Below, in pieces: positions 44,232 to 53,443 of a DNA stretch of 64,000 nt. A program made the position numbers and the translations under genes. How positions within the stretch are numbered: position 1 is the stretch's first letter; each line of letters opens with the position of its first letter. A model generated the notes under the pieces. That model had not been told where the DNA came from. It searched no databases and saw nothing but the letters and a program-made list of their open reading frames with translations. Origin of the DNA: Lachnospiraceae bacterium (GTDB lineage: Bacteria; Bacillota; Clostridia; Lachnospirales; Lachnospiraceae); NCBI GenBank assembly GCA_017936885.1, contig JAGBEO010000029.1, positions 26,344 to 90,343 of the forward strand. Direction: 5' to 3'.

Positions 44232-45998
44232 CTATTTCAATTCATTTGCCGTCACATAGAAATGATGATAAATTCCACCCAATGCAAGCAGGCTTTCGTG
44301 ATTTCCCTCCTCCACAATGCCATCTTCCGTCAGCACCAGGATTCGGTCTGAATTACGAATACTGGATAAACGGTGCGCAATCGTAATCGTTGTTCTGCCT
44401 TTGGCAAGAGCCTCCAAAGATTTCGCAACCTGGAACTCGCTCTCATTGTCCAATGCAGAGGTTGCTTCATCCATAATCAGAATGGGCGGATTCTTCAAAA
44501 ATACCCTTGCAATGCTGATACGCTGCTTCTGTCCCCCGGAAAGCTTCACACCACGCTCACCCACATAAGTGTCATAACCATCCTTAAGTGCCATGATAAA
44601 CTCATGGGCACCGGCACGCTTAGCCGCCTCCATCACTTCTTCCCTTGTGGCATGTTCTTTACCGTAAGCGATGTTTTCATATACCGTACCGGAGAATAAA
44701 TAAACATCCTGCTGAACCATACCGATATTTTGGCGCAGGCTTTTCAATGTATAGCGATGAATGTTTTCACCGTCTAACAGAATTTCACCCTTATCGATAT
44801 CATAAAATCTGGGAATCAGGTTACACAACGTAGTCTTACCGCCGCCGGAAGGCCCCACGATCGCAATTTTTTCTCCGGAATGGATATCCAGATTCAATCC
44901 TTTGAACACTACATTATGGTCATCGGGATATTCAAAACTTACGTCACGGAAAGAAATATTTCCCTTCGGATTCACGCATTCCACCGCGTCAGGTTCATCG
45001 AAAATCTCGATATCGCTGTCCATAATCTGCACAAAACGTTCAATACCCGTCATACCCCGCTGAAACTGCTCTGCAAATTCTATAATTCTTCGAATGGTTG
45101 CAATTAAAGTCGTCACATACATCACATAAGCCACCAGATCGCCCGGCGCAATCTTTCCTTTCACCATGAATATGCCGCCTGCAACCAAGAGCACCAGATA
45201 CATTAATCCGTCAAATGCCCTCGTGGTAGTCTGGAATGCCGCCATAAACTTATATGTCTCTTTTTTTAGCATAAAGAACTTCTTGTTGTCTTCCTCGAAC
45301 TTTTCTTTTTCCTTTTCCTCATTGGTAAAAGCCTTTACAACCTTCTGTCCGAGAAGACTATCCTCAATACGTGCATTCAGTTCTCCAATCTGCACACGCT
45401 GTCTGCGGAATGCCTCACGCATACGCAGGTTAATAATAATACAGGTTACTGCCATAACCGGTACTACCGCAAAAATGATAACCGTCAGCCCCACGCTGAT
45501 CTGCGCCAGAATAATAAAGGAAATGACCGCCTTTAAGCCTGCAATAAAAAATTCTTCCGGGCAATGATGGGAAAATTCCGTCACGTCAAATAAATCGTTG
45601 GTGATGCGTCCCATGATCTGTCCGACTTTCGTATTATTATAGTAAGTATCTGACAGTTTCTGCAAATGGGCGTAGGCATCACGGCGCATATCTGTCTCAA
45701 TCTTAGTACCCATTACATGACCTGTATATGCCATGTAGAAATTCGCCATGGTGTCTACAATACGCAGGCACAAGTACAGCGTTCCCAGCCGAAGAATTGT
45801 CGCCACAGTAAGCGATGCCAGATCATTCATGCCCGTATTGGTAATAAACCGGATAATCATCGGCAGCACCAGTTCACAAATCGTTGTCAGCCCTGCACAG
45901 AAAAGATCGATTACTACAATCTTCCAGTATTTCTTATAGTATGGAAGAAACCTCTTCATCAACTCTCCTGACTTATAGGTTTTTGTGTTTTCCTGCAT
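44232..45998 (-). CDS. ABC exporter, fused permease-ATPase
   Basis: The 588-residue half-transporter has six membrane helices in residues about 20-310 and an ATP-binding domain after 340. That domain has GPSGGGKTTLCNL (Walker A), VKLSGGQKQRISIAR (signature), PPILIMDEATSALD (Walker B) and a switch His in TIAHRL. It probably works as a homodimer exporting drugs, lipids or peptides. The substrate cannot be read from sequence. GGAG lies before ATG 45998. It stands alone, without a partner half. Confidence 0.9.
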   Translation of the reverse strand: MQENTKTYKSGELMKRFLPYYKKYWKIVVIDLFCAGLTTICELVLPMIIRFITNTGMNDLASLTVATILRLGTLYLCLRIVDTMANFYMAYTGHVMGTKIETDMRRDAYAHLQKLSDTYYNNTKVGQIMGRITNDLFDVTEFSHHCPEEFFIAGLKAVISFIILAQISVGLTVIIFAVVPVMAVTCIIINLRMREAFRRQRVQIGELNARIEDSLLGQKVVKAFTNEEKEKEKFEEDNKKFFMLKKETYKFMAAFQTTTRAFDGLMYLVLLVAGGIFMVKGKIAPGDLVAYVMYVTTLIATIRRIIEFAEQFQRGMTGIERFVQIMDSDIEIFDEPDAVECVNPKGNISFRDVSFEYPDDHNVVFKGLNLDIHSGEKIAIVGPSGGGKTTLCNLIPRFYDIDKGEILLDGENIHRYTLKSLRQNIGMVQQDVYLFSGTVYENIAYGKEHATREEVMEAAKRAGAHEFIMALKDGYDTYVGERGVKLSGGQKQRISIARVFLKNPPILIMDEATSALDNESEFQVAKSLEALAKGRTTITIAHRLSSIRNSDRILVLTEDGIVEEGNHESLLALGGIYHHFYVTANELK

Positions 45999-46023
45999 GT
46001 TAAAAATACTCCTTTATTTCTTC

Positions 46024-46413
46024 TTATAACCAGTTTTCTCTTAGTTCATCTTCTAATGCTTCAAACAAGGCAAGATATTTTTCTTTCGTTTTCTCAATAA
46101 TCGTGACCGCTACTTCTTCATTATAAGAGTGCGCTATCTCATTGCGTCTGTCCAAAAGCTCAAGCCACCCTTCTTCGTCCCACAGCATTCCTGCACTATA
46201 TGCCAATTTGATGATCATTTTGGGCGATCCAGTTTTGCTCTCGCTGTACCCATGGTTTTCCAAAATTTCCTTCATTGCTTTCCATGACTGTTCAAAGCAG
46301 ATAGAGAACAAATTAACCAGACCTGTTTCTGTTACGATATCATAGGGTGCCTTATAGTCCCTGCATAATCTTAAATTATTTAAAGCATTGGTAAAATTAT
46401 CAAACTTTTTCAT
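46024..46413 (-). CDS. HepT-like HEPN toxin of a HEPN-MNT pair
   Basis: The 129-residue helical protein contains RRNEIAHSYNEE near residue 87, which is the R-x4-6-H active site of HEPN RNases. HepT is adenylated by its partner MntA on a Tyr next to this site; SYN here fits that pattern. ATG 46413 is preferred over the upstream starts since it lies after a GGAATTATT stretch and overlaps the partner gene by 14 bases, as usual for this toxin-antitoxin type. It lies at the edge of a decaying region. Confidence 0.82.
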   Translation of the reverse strand: MKKFDNFTNALNNLRLCRDYKAPYDIVTETGLVNLFSICFEQSWKAMKEILENHGYSESKTGSPKMIIKLAYSAGMLWDEEGWLELLDRRNEIAHSYNEEVAVTIIEKTKEKYLALFEALEDELRENWL

Positions 46414-46684
46414 ATAAAATAATTCCTTCTCTTTCAATAGATTGTAATAACGATTTCTGAACAGGTTCATCCAGATTAACCACATCAAACATCAGAAGGG
46501 TGCGGATCTCATCGTCAATACTAAGGCGAAACTCTGTGATATTTCCCCCTATTACGGCTAAATCAATATCGCTTCTTTCTTTATTATCTCCTCTTGCTCT
46601 CGACCCAAACAAGATTACTTTATTGATATGATATCGTTTTGCCAAATCTATAATGCTGTCCCTAATGTGTTCATCTATATTCAT
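46400..46684 (-). CDS. MntA-like nucleotidyltransferase antitoxin
   Basis: The 94-residue protein has the minimal nucleotidyltransferase motif GSRARGDNKERSDIDLAV (GS-x10-DxD). In the HepT/MntA system it modifies the HEPN toxin with AMP residues and inactivates it. Size and gene order match that family. It is the first gene of the pair. The upstream region is AT-rich with no clear promoter identified. Confidence 0.85.
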   Translation of the reverse strand: MNIDEHIRDSIIDLAKRYHINKVILFGSRARGDNKERSDIDLAVIGGNITEFRLSIDDEIRTLLMFDVVNLDEPVQKSLLQSIEREGIILYEKV

Positions 46685-46968
46685 GTTCTAATGACTCCAC
46701 TCTCTCTTGCTGCTCTTTCCTTTTTTCGGCTTTCTGAAATTTTTTATACATTTATACAATTTAAAGCTATCATACTACAAAATCCCTGAAATGCCAATTG
46801 TTTGATATGGTTCCGCATCTTCTTCCCATAACAATACTCTGTAAGGTGTCCAAGACAAAAGATATGTCCTAGACCATACAAAACAACGGACATCCACCCT
46901 TCTTGTAAGGTAAATGCCCGCTCTCTTTAATAATATTCTTTTGCCGAATAATAAGAATAGAAACCGTG

Positions 46969-47022
46969 TTATATTTCTTTATTTGTAACGTAAATATAAG
47001 CATCCTCAAGCGTAACCTCACA
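46969..47022 (-). pseudogene. Remnant C-terminus of an ABC ATPase
   Basis: In the frame after the permease stop, the minus strand reads CEVTLEDAYIYVTNKEI and stops at 46969. This is the ending typical of ABC transporter ATPases of the bacitracin/lantibiotic type (TLEDxYIY). Only about 17 codons remain, joined directly to the damaged end of the permease, so a deletion appears to have removed the rest. Confidence 0.6.
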
Positions 47023-48070
47023 GGGTGTACATACAACTTCCGGTTGGTTTTCGCAAAGAACTCTGATTCACTAATGCCGTTGGTGGCGGTGTAGTGTCGA
47101 AAAATTGTCCGGGAAACCGTACCATAATAGCTAATGGTCTGCCATAATAACCAAACACACTCTCCTCACTCCTGCTTCCCATATTGGAATACACCATATA
47201 CAGAATTAAGAGCGGTACGGCAGGCAACGGATTTTTAAACAACAGCGAGATTAATCCGTAAACACATACAATCATCAGCATATTCGGCAAAATATAAAAG
47301 CAAGTGACTGTAATAAAATCAACGATCTTCACTTCGAATCCACTGCTTCTTGTGAACATACAACAGGCAAGCCCGAATACCAAATTGAGGATTGTGAGTG
47401 CGATCAGGCAAATTCCAAATCCTCCCCCTACTTTTGCGATTACATATTCTCCGGCACTAATGGGCTTTGTATGTAAAAGCTCATAAGTGTTTTCTTTCAT
47501 GTCCTGCAAGAACAAAACCGCCAGCATGACTGTTGCAAAAAATGCCATGAATAATCCGGCAAAATCTGCAAATTTTCTGGAAAAATAAAAAGAAAAACTT
47601 TTATTTTCCAACTTACTATCTATGTAAGCATTGATCTCATTCTTTGTCCCCCTATGATATGCCGTGTCCTCATAGATATAAATTGCCCCGTAATAACGAT
47701 AGTTTTTCTCAAGATAACTGCAGGCTTCCACGATATCCATCCCCTTCATTTCCTCTATGACAGATTCTGCCTCCGTCTGTCTCATCTGAAAATCTAAAAT
47801 TAGGGATTCTCTCATCTTTTTTTCCCATATTTCCCGCCGCCATTCTTCCCCAGACGGCACATATCCTTCCGAAACATCTCCGTCATGAACCGTTTCGGGG
47901 AAATCCGCTTCCGAAAAATTGCTAAGCAGTTCTTCCTCTGAGGATACATAGTGAATTGTCAGATATGGTCCAAGATTCTGAAATACACCAAATATCACAA
48001 GCAACAAAGCAATCCAGAATAACGGTCTTTTCAAATAATTTTTCATTTCTCTTATCACAATTACTCTCAC
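47018..48070 (-). CDS. ABC-2-type permease with damaged C-terminus
   Basis: The 350-residue membrane protein starts REMKNYLKRPLFWIALLLV and has a long extracellular loop (about 45-185) followed by five or six hydrophobic spans up to about 310. The final 30 residues are polar and rich in Pro, Thr and Ser, unlike an ABC-2 ending where a last span is expected. They abut the ATPase remnant. GTG 48070 with GAGGTG is preferred over the ATG 51 bases earlier. The protein is probably non-functional or lacks its energiser, since no intact ATPase gene lies next to it. Confidence 0.65.
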   Translation of the reverse strand: MRVIVIREMKNYLKRPLFWIALLLVIFGVFQNLGPYLTIHYVSSEEELLSNFSEADFPETVHDGDVSEGYVPSGEEWRREIWEKKMRESLILDFQMRQTEAESVIEEMKGMDIVEACSYLEKNYRYYGAIYIYEDTAYHRGTKNEINAYIDSKLENKSFSFYFSRKFADFAGLFMAFFATVMLAVLFLQDMKENTYELLHTKPISAGEYVIAKVGGGFGICLIALTILNLVFGLACCMFTRSSGFEVKIVDFITVTCFYILPNMLMIVCVYGLISLLFKNPLPAVPLLILYMVYSNMGSRSEESVFGYYGRPLAIMVRFPGQFFDTTPPPTALVNQSSLRKPTGSCMYTL

Positions 48071-48154
48071 ATATTTCACCTCTTTTTCTTTTATGGTTTT
48101 AGTGTAAGCAGCAAATAACAATAAAAAGACAACAAAGAAAAAACGCCGGACTGC

Positions 48155-49006
48155 CTACGCAATCCGACGAAATATCGCCACAACAAATGCTCCGCCTGTT
48201 TCAGACTGTCTTTTATATTTTGCTGATGAAATGCTTCTGTGATTTTATCTGCATCCTCCTCAAAACCGTTTCCATCATCTTTCACACATATCTTCAAATC
48301 CGAATTTGACACATACACCCTTACTTCTACTCTCTCTTTTGCATACCGCAAAGCATTCGACAACAGATTTTCTATTACCTCCAGAACCACTTCCTTATCT
48401 CCCTTGAAAACTTCCTGCGTCTCGGGCACATCCAAAATCACCTTTTTTTCTTTATCTGCTCCCAGTATAGCAAGTTCCGCCTGAATATCTGTTTTCACAT
48501 CCTCTCCTGTAATTGAACCTGGTAATAATTTTCTCTGCTCAAGACTGTTCATTTTATGCATAGTTTCTACAAAAGAATCCATGCGTTCAATTTGTTTCAT
48601 GCTTTCCGACAACATTTCCATTGCCTTTGAAACATCAATTACCCCATTAGGCAAAAAATCAATCAGCATTTCCTGATATCCTTTCAGAACTGATAAGGGC
48701 GATCTTATATCATGTGAAATCGCTGCCCGGAGAATCCTTTCGTCCTCAATATTTCTCCACAACTTTTCATTATTTTCCGCAAGCTGACCTCTCATCCGCT
48801 CAAATTCCTGACACAGACATCCCATGATCTATTCTGCTCATATCCGAAGCAGACGGTCTGGGAATATCCACCTTGTAATAAGGAACTTCTTCTATTCCTT
48901 GCGCTGCTTCCCCTTCTACTGCTTCAAAATACTTATCCTGATCCACATACTTCCACCAGATTTGTTCCTGCGTATGCGATGCAATTTCCACAATCACAGC
49001 CGACAA
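48155..49006 (-). pseudogene. Sensor histidine kinase, broken
   Basis: Two overlapping frames make one kinase: 48800-49006 encodes the end of a membrane-linked sensor (SSASDMSRIDHGM), and 48825 onward reads CQEFERMRGQL, AAISHDIRSPLSVLKGY (H-box), NLLSNALRYAKE (N-box) and VKDDGNGFEEDADKI (G1). A one-base shift near 48825 separates them. After KDSLKQA the G2 box is missing and the true tail, GGAFVVAIFRRIA, appears in another frame ending at 48155. So there is one frameshift and one internal deletion. The N-terminal sensor part is also incomplete. Confidence 0.75.
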
Positions 49007-49191
49007 TAAAAAGCTGCCAATGAGACTACCGTCATTAAAATGACCGTGGCAGAAGAAAGCATTAAAAATATTTCTATTTCGGAGGAATATTTAACCTTTT
49101 ACTTTGATGCATCTGAGGAAGATATAGATTTCCTGTATTCGTTAACAAAAGGGCAAAACTGAAATTTATACATTTCCTCATATTTATTTGT

Positions 49192-49233
49192 AAAAAAAGC
49201 GGGCACCCCTTTTTTTCAAGGTAATACCCGCTT
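49192..49233 (-). terminator. Terminator of ahcY
   Basis: On the minus strand AAGCGGG pairs with CCCGCTT across a long partly paired loop (49197-49233), followed by seven T (A-run 49192-49198 on plus). Confidence 0.85.
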
Positions 49234-49288
49234 CTTCTTTTCACACAATTTGCTGACGCTTCTCTAAAGCTACAATAACAACTCTATC

Positions 49289-50536
49289 TTACAGCGCATA
49301 ACTATTCAGATATTTCTCCTGCTCAGGCGTGAGCACATCGATCTCTTTGCCAAGGAATGCAAGTTTACGTCTTGCCACATCCTTATCAACCTCCTCCGGC
49401 ACATCGATCAGCTTCTCTGTCAACTCGCCTGCGTGCTCCACTAAATACTTAGCAGACAATGCCTGAATCGCAAAACTCATATCCATAATCTCTGCCGGAT
49501 GTCCGTCGCCTGCTGCCAGATTCACAAGACGTCCCTCTGCCAGTACGAATATCCACTGTCCGGTAGGCAGTTTGTAGCCCATAATGTTCTTGCGCTGCTC
49601 TCTCGTCTCTACCGCATTCGCCTTTAACCATGCCATATCAATTTCGCAGTCGAAGTGTCCTGCATTACACAGAATTGCGCCTTCTTTCATTTCAGCGAAA
49701 TCTTCCTGATCGATAACACCGTCACAACCTGTTACGGTTATAAAGAAATCGCCCACCTTGGCAGCCTCTTTCATCGGCATCACATCGAATCCATCCATAA
49801 CTGCCTCGATTGCCTTGATCGGATCGATCTCTGTCACAATAACTCTTGCACCTAAGCCCTTGGCTCTCATAGCGGTTCCTTTACCGCACCAGCCGTAGCC
49901 CGCTACGACTACGATCTTACCTGCTACGATAAGATTTGTTGTTCTGTTGATACCATCCCATACGGACTGTCCCGTGCCGTATCTGTTATCAAAGAAATGC
50001 TTACATGCCGCATTATTAACACGAACCATCGGGAATTTTAACTCCCCTGCCTTATTCATGGCTTCCAGACGAATAATACCGGTTGTGGTTTCCTCACAGC
50101 CGCCGATGATGTTTGGAATCAGGTGCTGCATTTCTTTATGCACCATATTTACCAGATCACCGCCGTCATCAATAATAATATTAGGCCCTACTGCCAATAC
50201 TGCACGAATATGATTCTCATATTCTTCCGGTGTGGCGTCATACCATGCATGAACTTCAAGCCCTGCTTTTACAAGGGCTGCTGCCACATCATCCTGGGTA
50301 GATAACGGATTAGAACCTGTCACATACATTTCGGCACCGCCTGCTGCCAATACCAGACACAAATAAGCTGTCTTAGCCTCCAGATGTACGGATAAAGTTA
50401 TCTTTTTACCCGCAAAAGGCTTACTTTCGGTAAATTCTTTCTCCAATGTACGAAGCAGATCACAGTTTCTTTTCACCCATTCAATCTTTCTCTCACCGGA
50501 TTCGGCAAGATTAATATCTCTGATTTCGCTACTCAT
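49289..50536 (-). CDS. ahcY: Adenosylhomocysteinase
   Basis: The 415-residue enzyme splits S-adenosylhomocysteine into adenosine and homocysteine using tightly bound NAD. Visible motifs are VAGYGWCGKGTAMRAKGLGA (NAD-binding Rossmann motif), DDGGDLV near the substrate site and the C-terminal region for NAD gating. Length is typical of the bacterial enzyme without the 40-residue insert. A -10-like TATAAT lies at 50578-50583. ATG 50536 follows the AAGGAGG site. It is followed by a strong terminator. Confidence 0.93.
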   Translation of the reverse strand: MSSEIRDINLAESGERKIEWVKRNCDLLRTLEKEFTESKPFAGKKITLSVHLEAKTAYLCLVLAAGGAEMYVTGSNPLSTQDDVAAALVKAGLEVHAWYDATPEEYENHIRAVLAVGPNIIIDDGGDLVNMVHKEMQHLIPNIIGGCEETTTGIIRLEAMNKAGELKFPMVRVNNAACKHFFDNRYGTGQSVWDGINRTTNLIVAGKIVVVAGYGWCGKGTAMRAKGLGARVIVTEIDPIKAIEAVMDGFDVMPMKEAAKVGDFFITVTGCDGVIDQEDFAEMKEGAILCNAGHFDCEIDMAWLKANAVETREQRKNIMGYKLPTGQWIFVLAEGRLVNLAAGDGHPAEIMDMSFAIQALSAKYLVEHAGELTEKLIDVPEEVDKDVARRKLAFLGKEIDVLTPEQEKYLNSYAL

Positions 50537-50682
50537 TTTAAATAGTTTCCTCCTTATCATTAATCAGCCGAATTTTTATTATAGTGATGGTCGTCTGTCC
50601 TATCATCACTTATAGAAACCCACATATTGTGAATTACTTAACCCTGCAAGGCAAATCACTCTGTTTCACGAAGAACACTGTC

Positions 50683-51903
50683 TTAGAAAAACATATCTCT
50701 ATACCAGCACATTGTTTCCGTGTAAGCATCATATACCGTATCAACACTGATATCCTTTACGATCAACAGACGACATACTTCCTGCCAGTCCGCATTCTCA
50801 TATGCTACCATAAACTCATATAACTCCGCGAATTCACCCTTATGATGAATCAAAACATCCGAGATTTCCTTCGATACGTTGACCTTTTTCAAAGCCTCTT
50901 CCATCGTCATGTTCAAAATAATATCCAGCACAGAGAACAGTCCCATTAAGAATAATTCGGATGACTTCATGGCTAATCCGAAGCTGGGGGCAAGGCATTC
51001 TGCAAACTTCGCTCTCAGCAAAGAAAGTCTGGCGATCTCATTAGGTCTGTCTGCGCACAGTTCTTTGGTAATCACCGTGTTAATCCACCTTTTTAATTCC
51101 TTCTGTCCGAGAATCGCGGCTGCATGTCTGATGGATGTAACCTCGGAATTGATCGCAATACGGTTTACCACTTTCAGCAATTCTACAACCAACGCCGTAT
51201 CACGTCCGATAATATCCGCTGCCTGTGTCAATTCATAGTCTTTATCATTGACAATATTCATCAATTCTAAATAATTTACCTTAAGGGGTGAAACTTCCGT
51301 TTCTCCTTTGGTAATAGGAATACGATAGAATTTACCTTCAAAAAGGTCATAGCTTTCATCTTCTTTAATATAATCAAACATCTTCTGGTTATCTATATTA
51401 CCTACACAGAGTTTGATGTTCGGATAAAGCTGACGGAAGTAAATTTTAGCCTTCTTCACATCTACCTTCTTGCAGTCCAAAATGATGTAATCCATCAGCG
51501 CAAGAATCTCTTTATATTGTTCATAAGAAGCAACCGGAAGCCTGCGGATTGCCAGCTTATAACCTTCCTCTTTCAATTGCGACAGGCGCTTCTGATAAGC
51601 TTCGTCATTCTTAATCGCATCATCCAGCAATAGCACCAGCCTGCCCCGCATAGAACTGCTCTGTGATTCGATATCCGAGAAAATGGCAATATGGCCCACC
51701 GTAACAAATACATCCGTTCCCGGAGAAAGGGTATCGATACCGATCTTCTGTATAATATCCAGACCGCTCACGGTGGCAGCACCGTCATGTTTTGATGATC
51801 CCTGCAATGTCGGATTCAACAGGTAATTCTCTTTCTGGGAAAACAGTGAATAAGCACATACTTTCATATCTTTATCAAAAAGGGGTATTAATGTCGCTAA
51901 CAT
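50683..51903 (-). CDS. EAL-HDOD signalling protein
   Basis: The 406-residue protein resembles the YuxH family: an EAL-like N-terminal barrel (about 1-200) and an HDOD domain (about 205-400) with LLKVVNRIAINSEVTSIRHAAAILGQKELKRW. The EAL motif itself and catalytic metal ligands are not visible (no EALxR), so it is likely not a c-di-GMP phosphodiesterase but a binding or scaffold protein. AAAGGAG precedes ATG 51903. It sits between two S-adenosylhomocysteine genes but with separate gaps, so it may be unrelated to them. Confidence 0.82.
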   Translation of the reverse strand: MLATLIPLFDKDMKVCAYSLFSQKENYLLNPTLQGSSKHDGAATVSGLDIIQKIGIDTLSPGTDVFVTVGHIAIFSDIESQSSSMRGRLVLLLDDAIKNDEAYQKRLSQLKEEGYKLAIRRLPVASYEQYKEILALMDYIILDCKKVDVKKAKIYFRQLYPNIKLCVGNIDNQKMFDYIKEDESYDLFEGKFYRIPITKGETEVSPLKVNYLELMNIVNDKDYELTQAADIIGRDTALVVELLKVVNRIAINSEVTSIRHAAAILGQKELKRWINTVITKELCADRPNEIARLSLLRAKFAECLAPSFGLAMKSSELFLMGLFSVLDIILNMTMEEALKKVNVSKEISDVLIHHKGEFAELYEFMVAYENADWQEVCRLLIVKDISVDTVYDAYTETMCWYRDMFF

Positions 51904-52028
51904 ATTGTAATCTCCTTTCAGTTAAATTTCGTTTTTATGGTAATATCAGTATACCAAATTTTGCATTCTTATGCCATCACTAAATATCCCGGTTTTCTAG
52001 GAAATATGGTCTATTTACGGATATCTGT

Positions 52029-53330
52029 CTAATATTGCTTCTGATCTAATCCCATTCTCACGATGATATCCTGAATCTTATTGTATACCAATTGCTCATC
52101 CATCGTTAAAATTTTACGATGCTCCATTGTAATCTGACCGTTAATAATGACCGTATCCACCTCGGAACCATTGGCAGAATAAGACAAGCCCGCAATCAGA
52201 TTATTTCTCGGTGTAAGAGACGGCACGTTTAAGTCAAGAATCGCTAAATCTGCCTTCTTTCCGACTTCGATAGAACCGATTTCCTGTTCAAGACCCAATG
52301 CCTTAGCGCCGTTGATCGTGGCAATCCTGAATCCCTCCCTGGCGCTGACACATTGAGGTGTTTTGCCCGTTCCCTTATGAATCAAAGTAAGCAGGCTCAA
52401 TTCATGAAACATATTCAGGCAATTATTGCTGGCAGCACCGTCTGTACCAAGACAGACATTCACACCCTTCTCAAGCATCCTGTCGATCGGTGCAAAACCG
52501 TTGCCCAGCTTCATATTACTTGCCGGATTGGTCACTACACTGACATTCTTTCTCTTCAGAATATCAATATCTTCTTCCGTTACCTGAACACAGTGGGCTG
52601 CAATTGCAGGCACATCGAAAATACCGCATTTCTCTGCTAAAGCAATGGGTGTACAGCCATATCTCTCCTGTATCTGTTCGATTTCACTGACACTCTCGGA
52701 TAAGTGCATGTGAATTCCCATATTCTCTTTTTTGGCTTCCGCTGCCACAATTTTAAGAAATTCATCATCGCAGGTATAAGGCGCATGAGGTCCCAGACGA
52801 AAAGTCAGCCTGTCACAGTCTTTGGCGGCATCTCTCTCTTCGTAAGCCTGACGGAGACGCATCTGTCCCGCCTCGTCATTGCCGCTGCCTACCAGGCCTC
52901 TGCAGATCACTGCACGCATACCGGACTCCTTCACTGCTCTGGTCGTCTGATGAATATTCATCTGCATGTCGTTGAAGCATGTGGTGCCGCTTTTCATCAT
53001 CTCAATAATCGCAAGGTTTGCTCCCCAGTAAGTATCCTCGTCTGTCATCTGCTGCTCGATCGGATCTATCGTTCCAAACAGCCAGTCCATAAAGGAAAGA
53101 TCATCTGCCGCATTTCTCATAAAAGACATATAAGAATGGGTATGACAATTAATCAAACCCGGTATTACCAGCTTGTCCCTGCCGTCAATGACCTTATCCT
53201 CTCTAAATCCGTCCGGCGCATCGCCAATCGCTGCGATTCTGTCTCCTTCTATGTAAATACTTGTCTCTTTTATTACATCTTCCGCACCCTGCGGCAGAAC
53301 CGCCAGCGCGTTTTTAATTATAATTCCCAT
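52029..53330 (-). CDS. mtaD: S-adenosylhomocysteine/5-methylthioadenosine deaminase
   Basis: The 433-residue amidohydrolase has the metal-binding INCHTHSYMSFMRN, GIHMHLSESVSE, AHCVQVTEED and LGTDGAASNN motifs of this subgroup. It deaminates SAH or methylthioadenosine to the inosyl form, giving a second route of SAH disposal besides ahcY. Length matches MtaD. The start has a weak AGCAGGG-like site 4 bases earlier. It is followed after 125 bases by the EAL-HDOD gene. Confidence 0.9.
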   Translation of the reverse strand: MGIIIKNALAVLPQGAEDVIKETSIYIEGDRIAAIGDAPDGFREDKVIDGRDKLVIPGLINCHTHSYMSFMRNAADDLSFMDWLFGTIDPIEQQMTDEDTYWGANLAIIEMMKSGTTCFNDMQMNIHQTTRAVKESGMRAVICRGLVGSGNDEAGQMRLRQAYEERDAAKDCDRLTFRLGPHAPYTCDDEFLKIVAAEAKKENMGIHMHLSESVSEIEQIQERYGCTPIALAEKCGIFDVPAIAAHCVQVTEEDIDILKRKNVSVVTNPASNMKLGNGFAPIDRMLEKGVNVCLGTDGAASNNCLNMFHELSLLTLIHKGTGKTPQCVSAREGFRIATINGAKALGLEQEIGSIEVGKKADLAILDLNVPSLTPRNNLIAGLSYSANGSEVDTVIINGQITMEHRKILTMDEQLVYNKIQDIIVRMGLDQKQY

Positions 53331-53443
53331 ATACCCTGCTCCTCTCTCAGCCGCAGCTTTGTCTTTTCAGCCACCGGTTTTCGAATAAAATACCATTCTG
53401 TCAATTTTGTGTCCGAATTAATTTCATTACACGTATTTCTCTG

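Noticed and set aside
49040-49162. 40-codon plus-strand frame between the kinase remnant and the ahcY terminator
   Set aside because: It has protein-like composition but no ribosome site, and lies in a decaying region; at most a fragment.
50537-50682. Possible SAH or SAM riboswitch before ahcY
   Set aside because: The leader is short and shows no conserved riboswitch core; only a -10-like element is visible.
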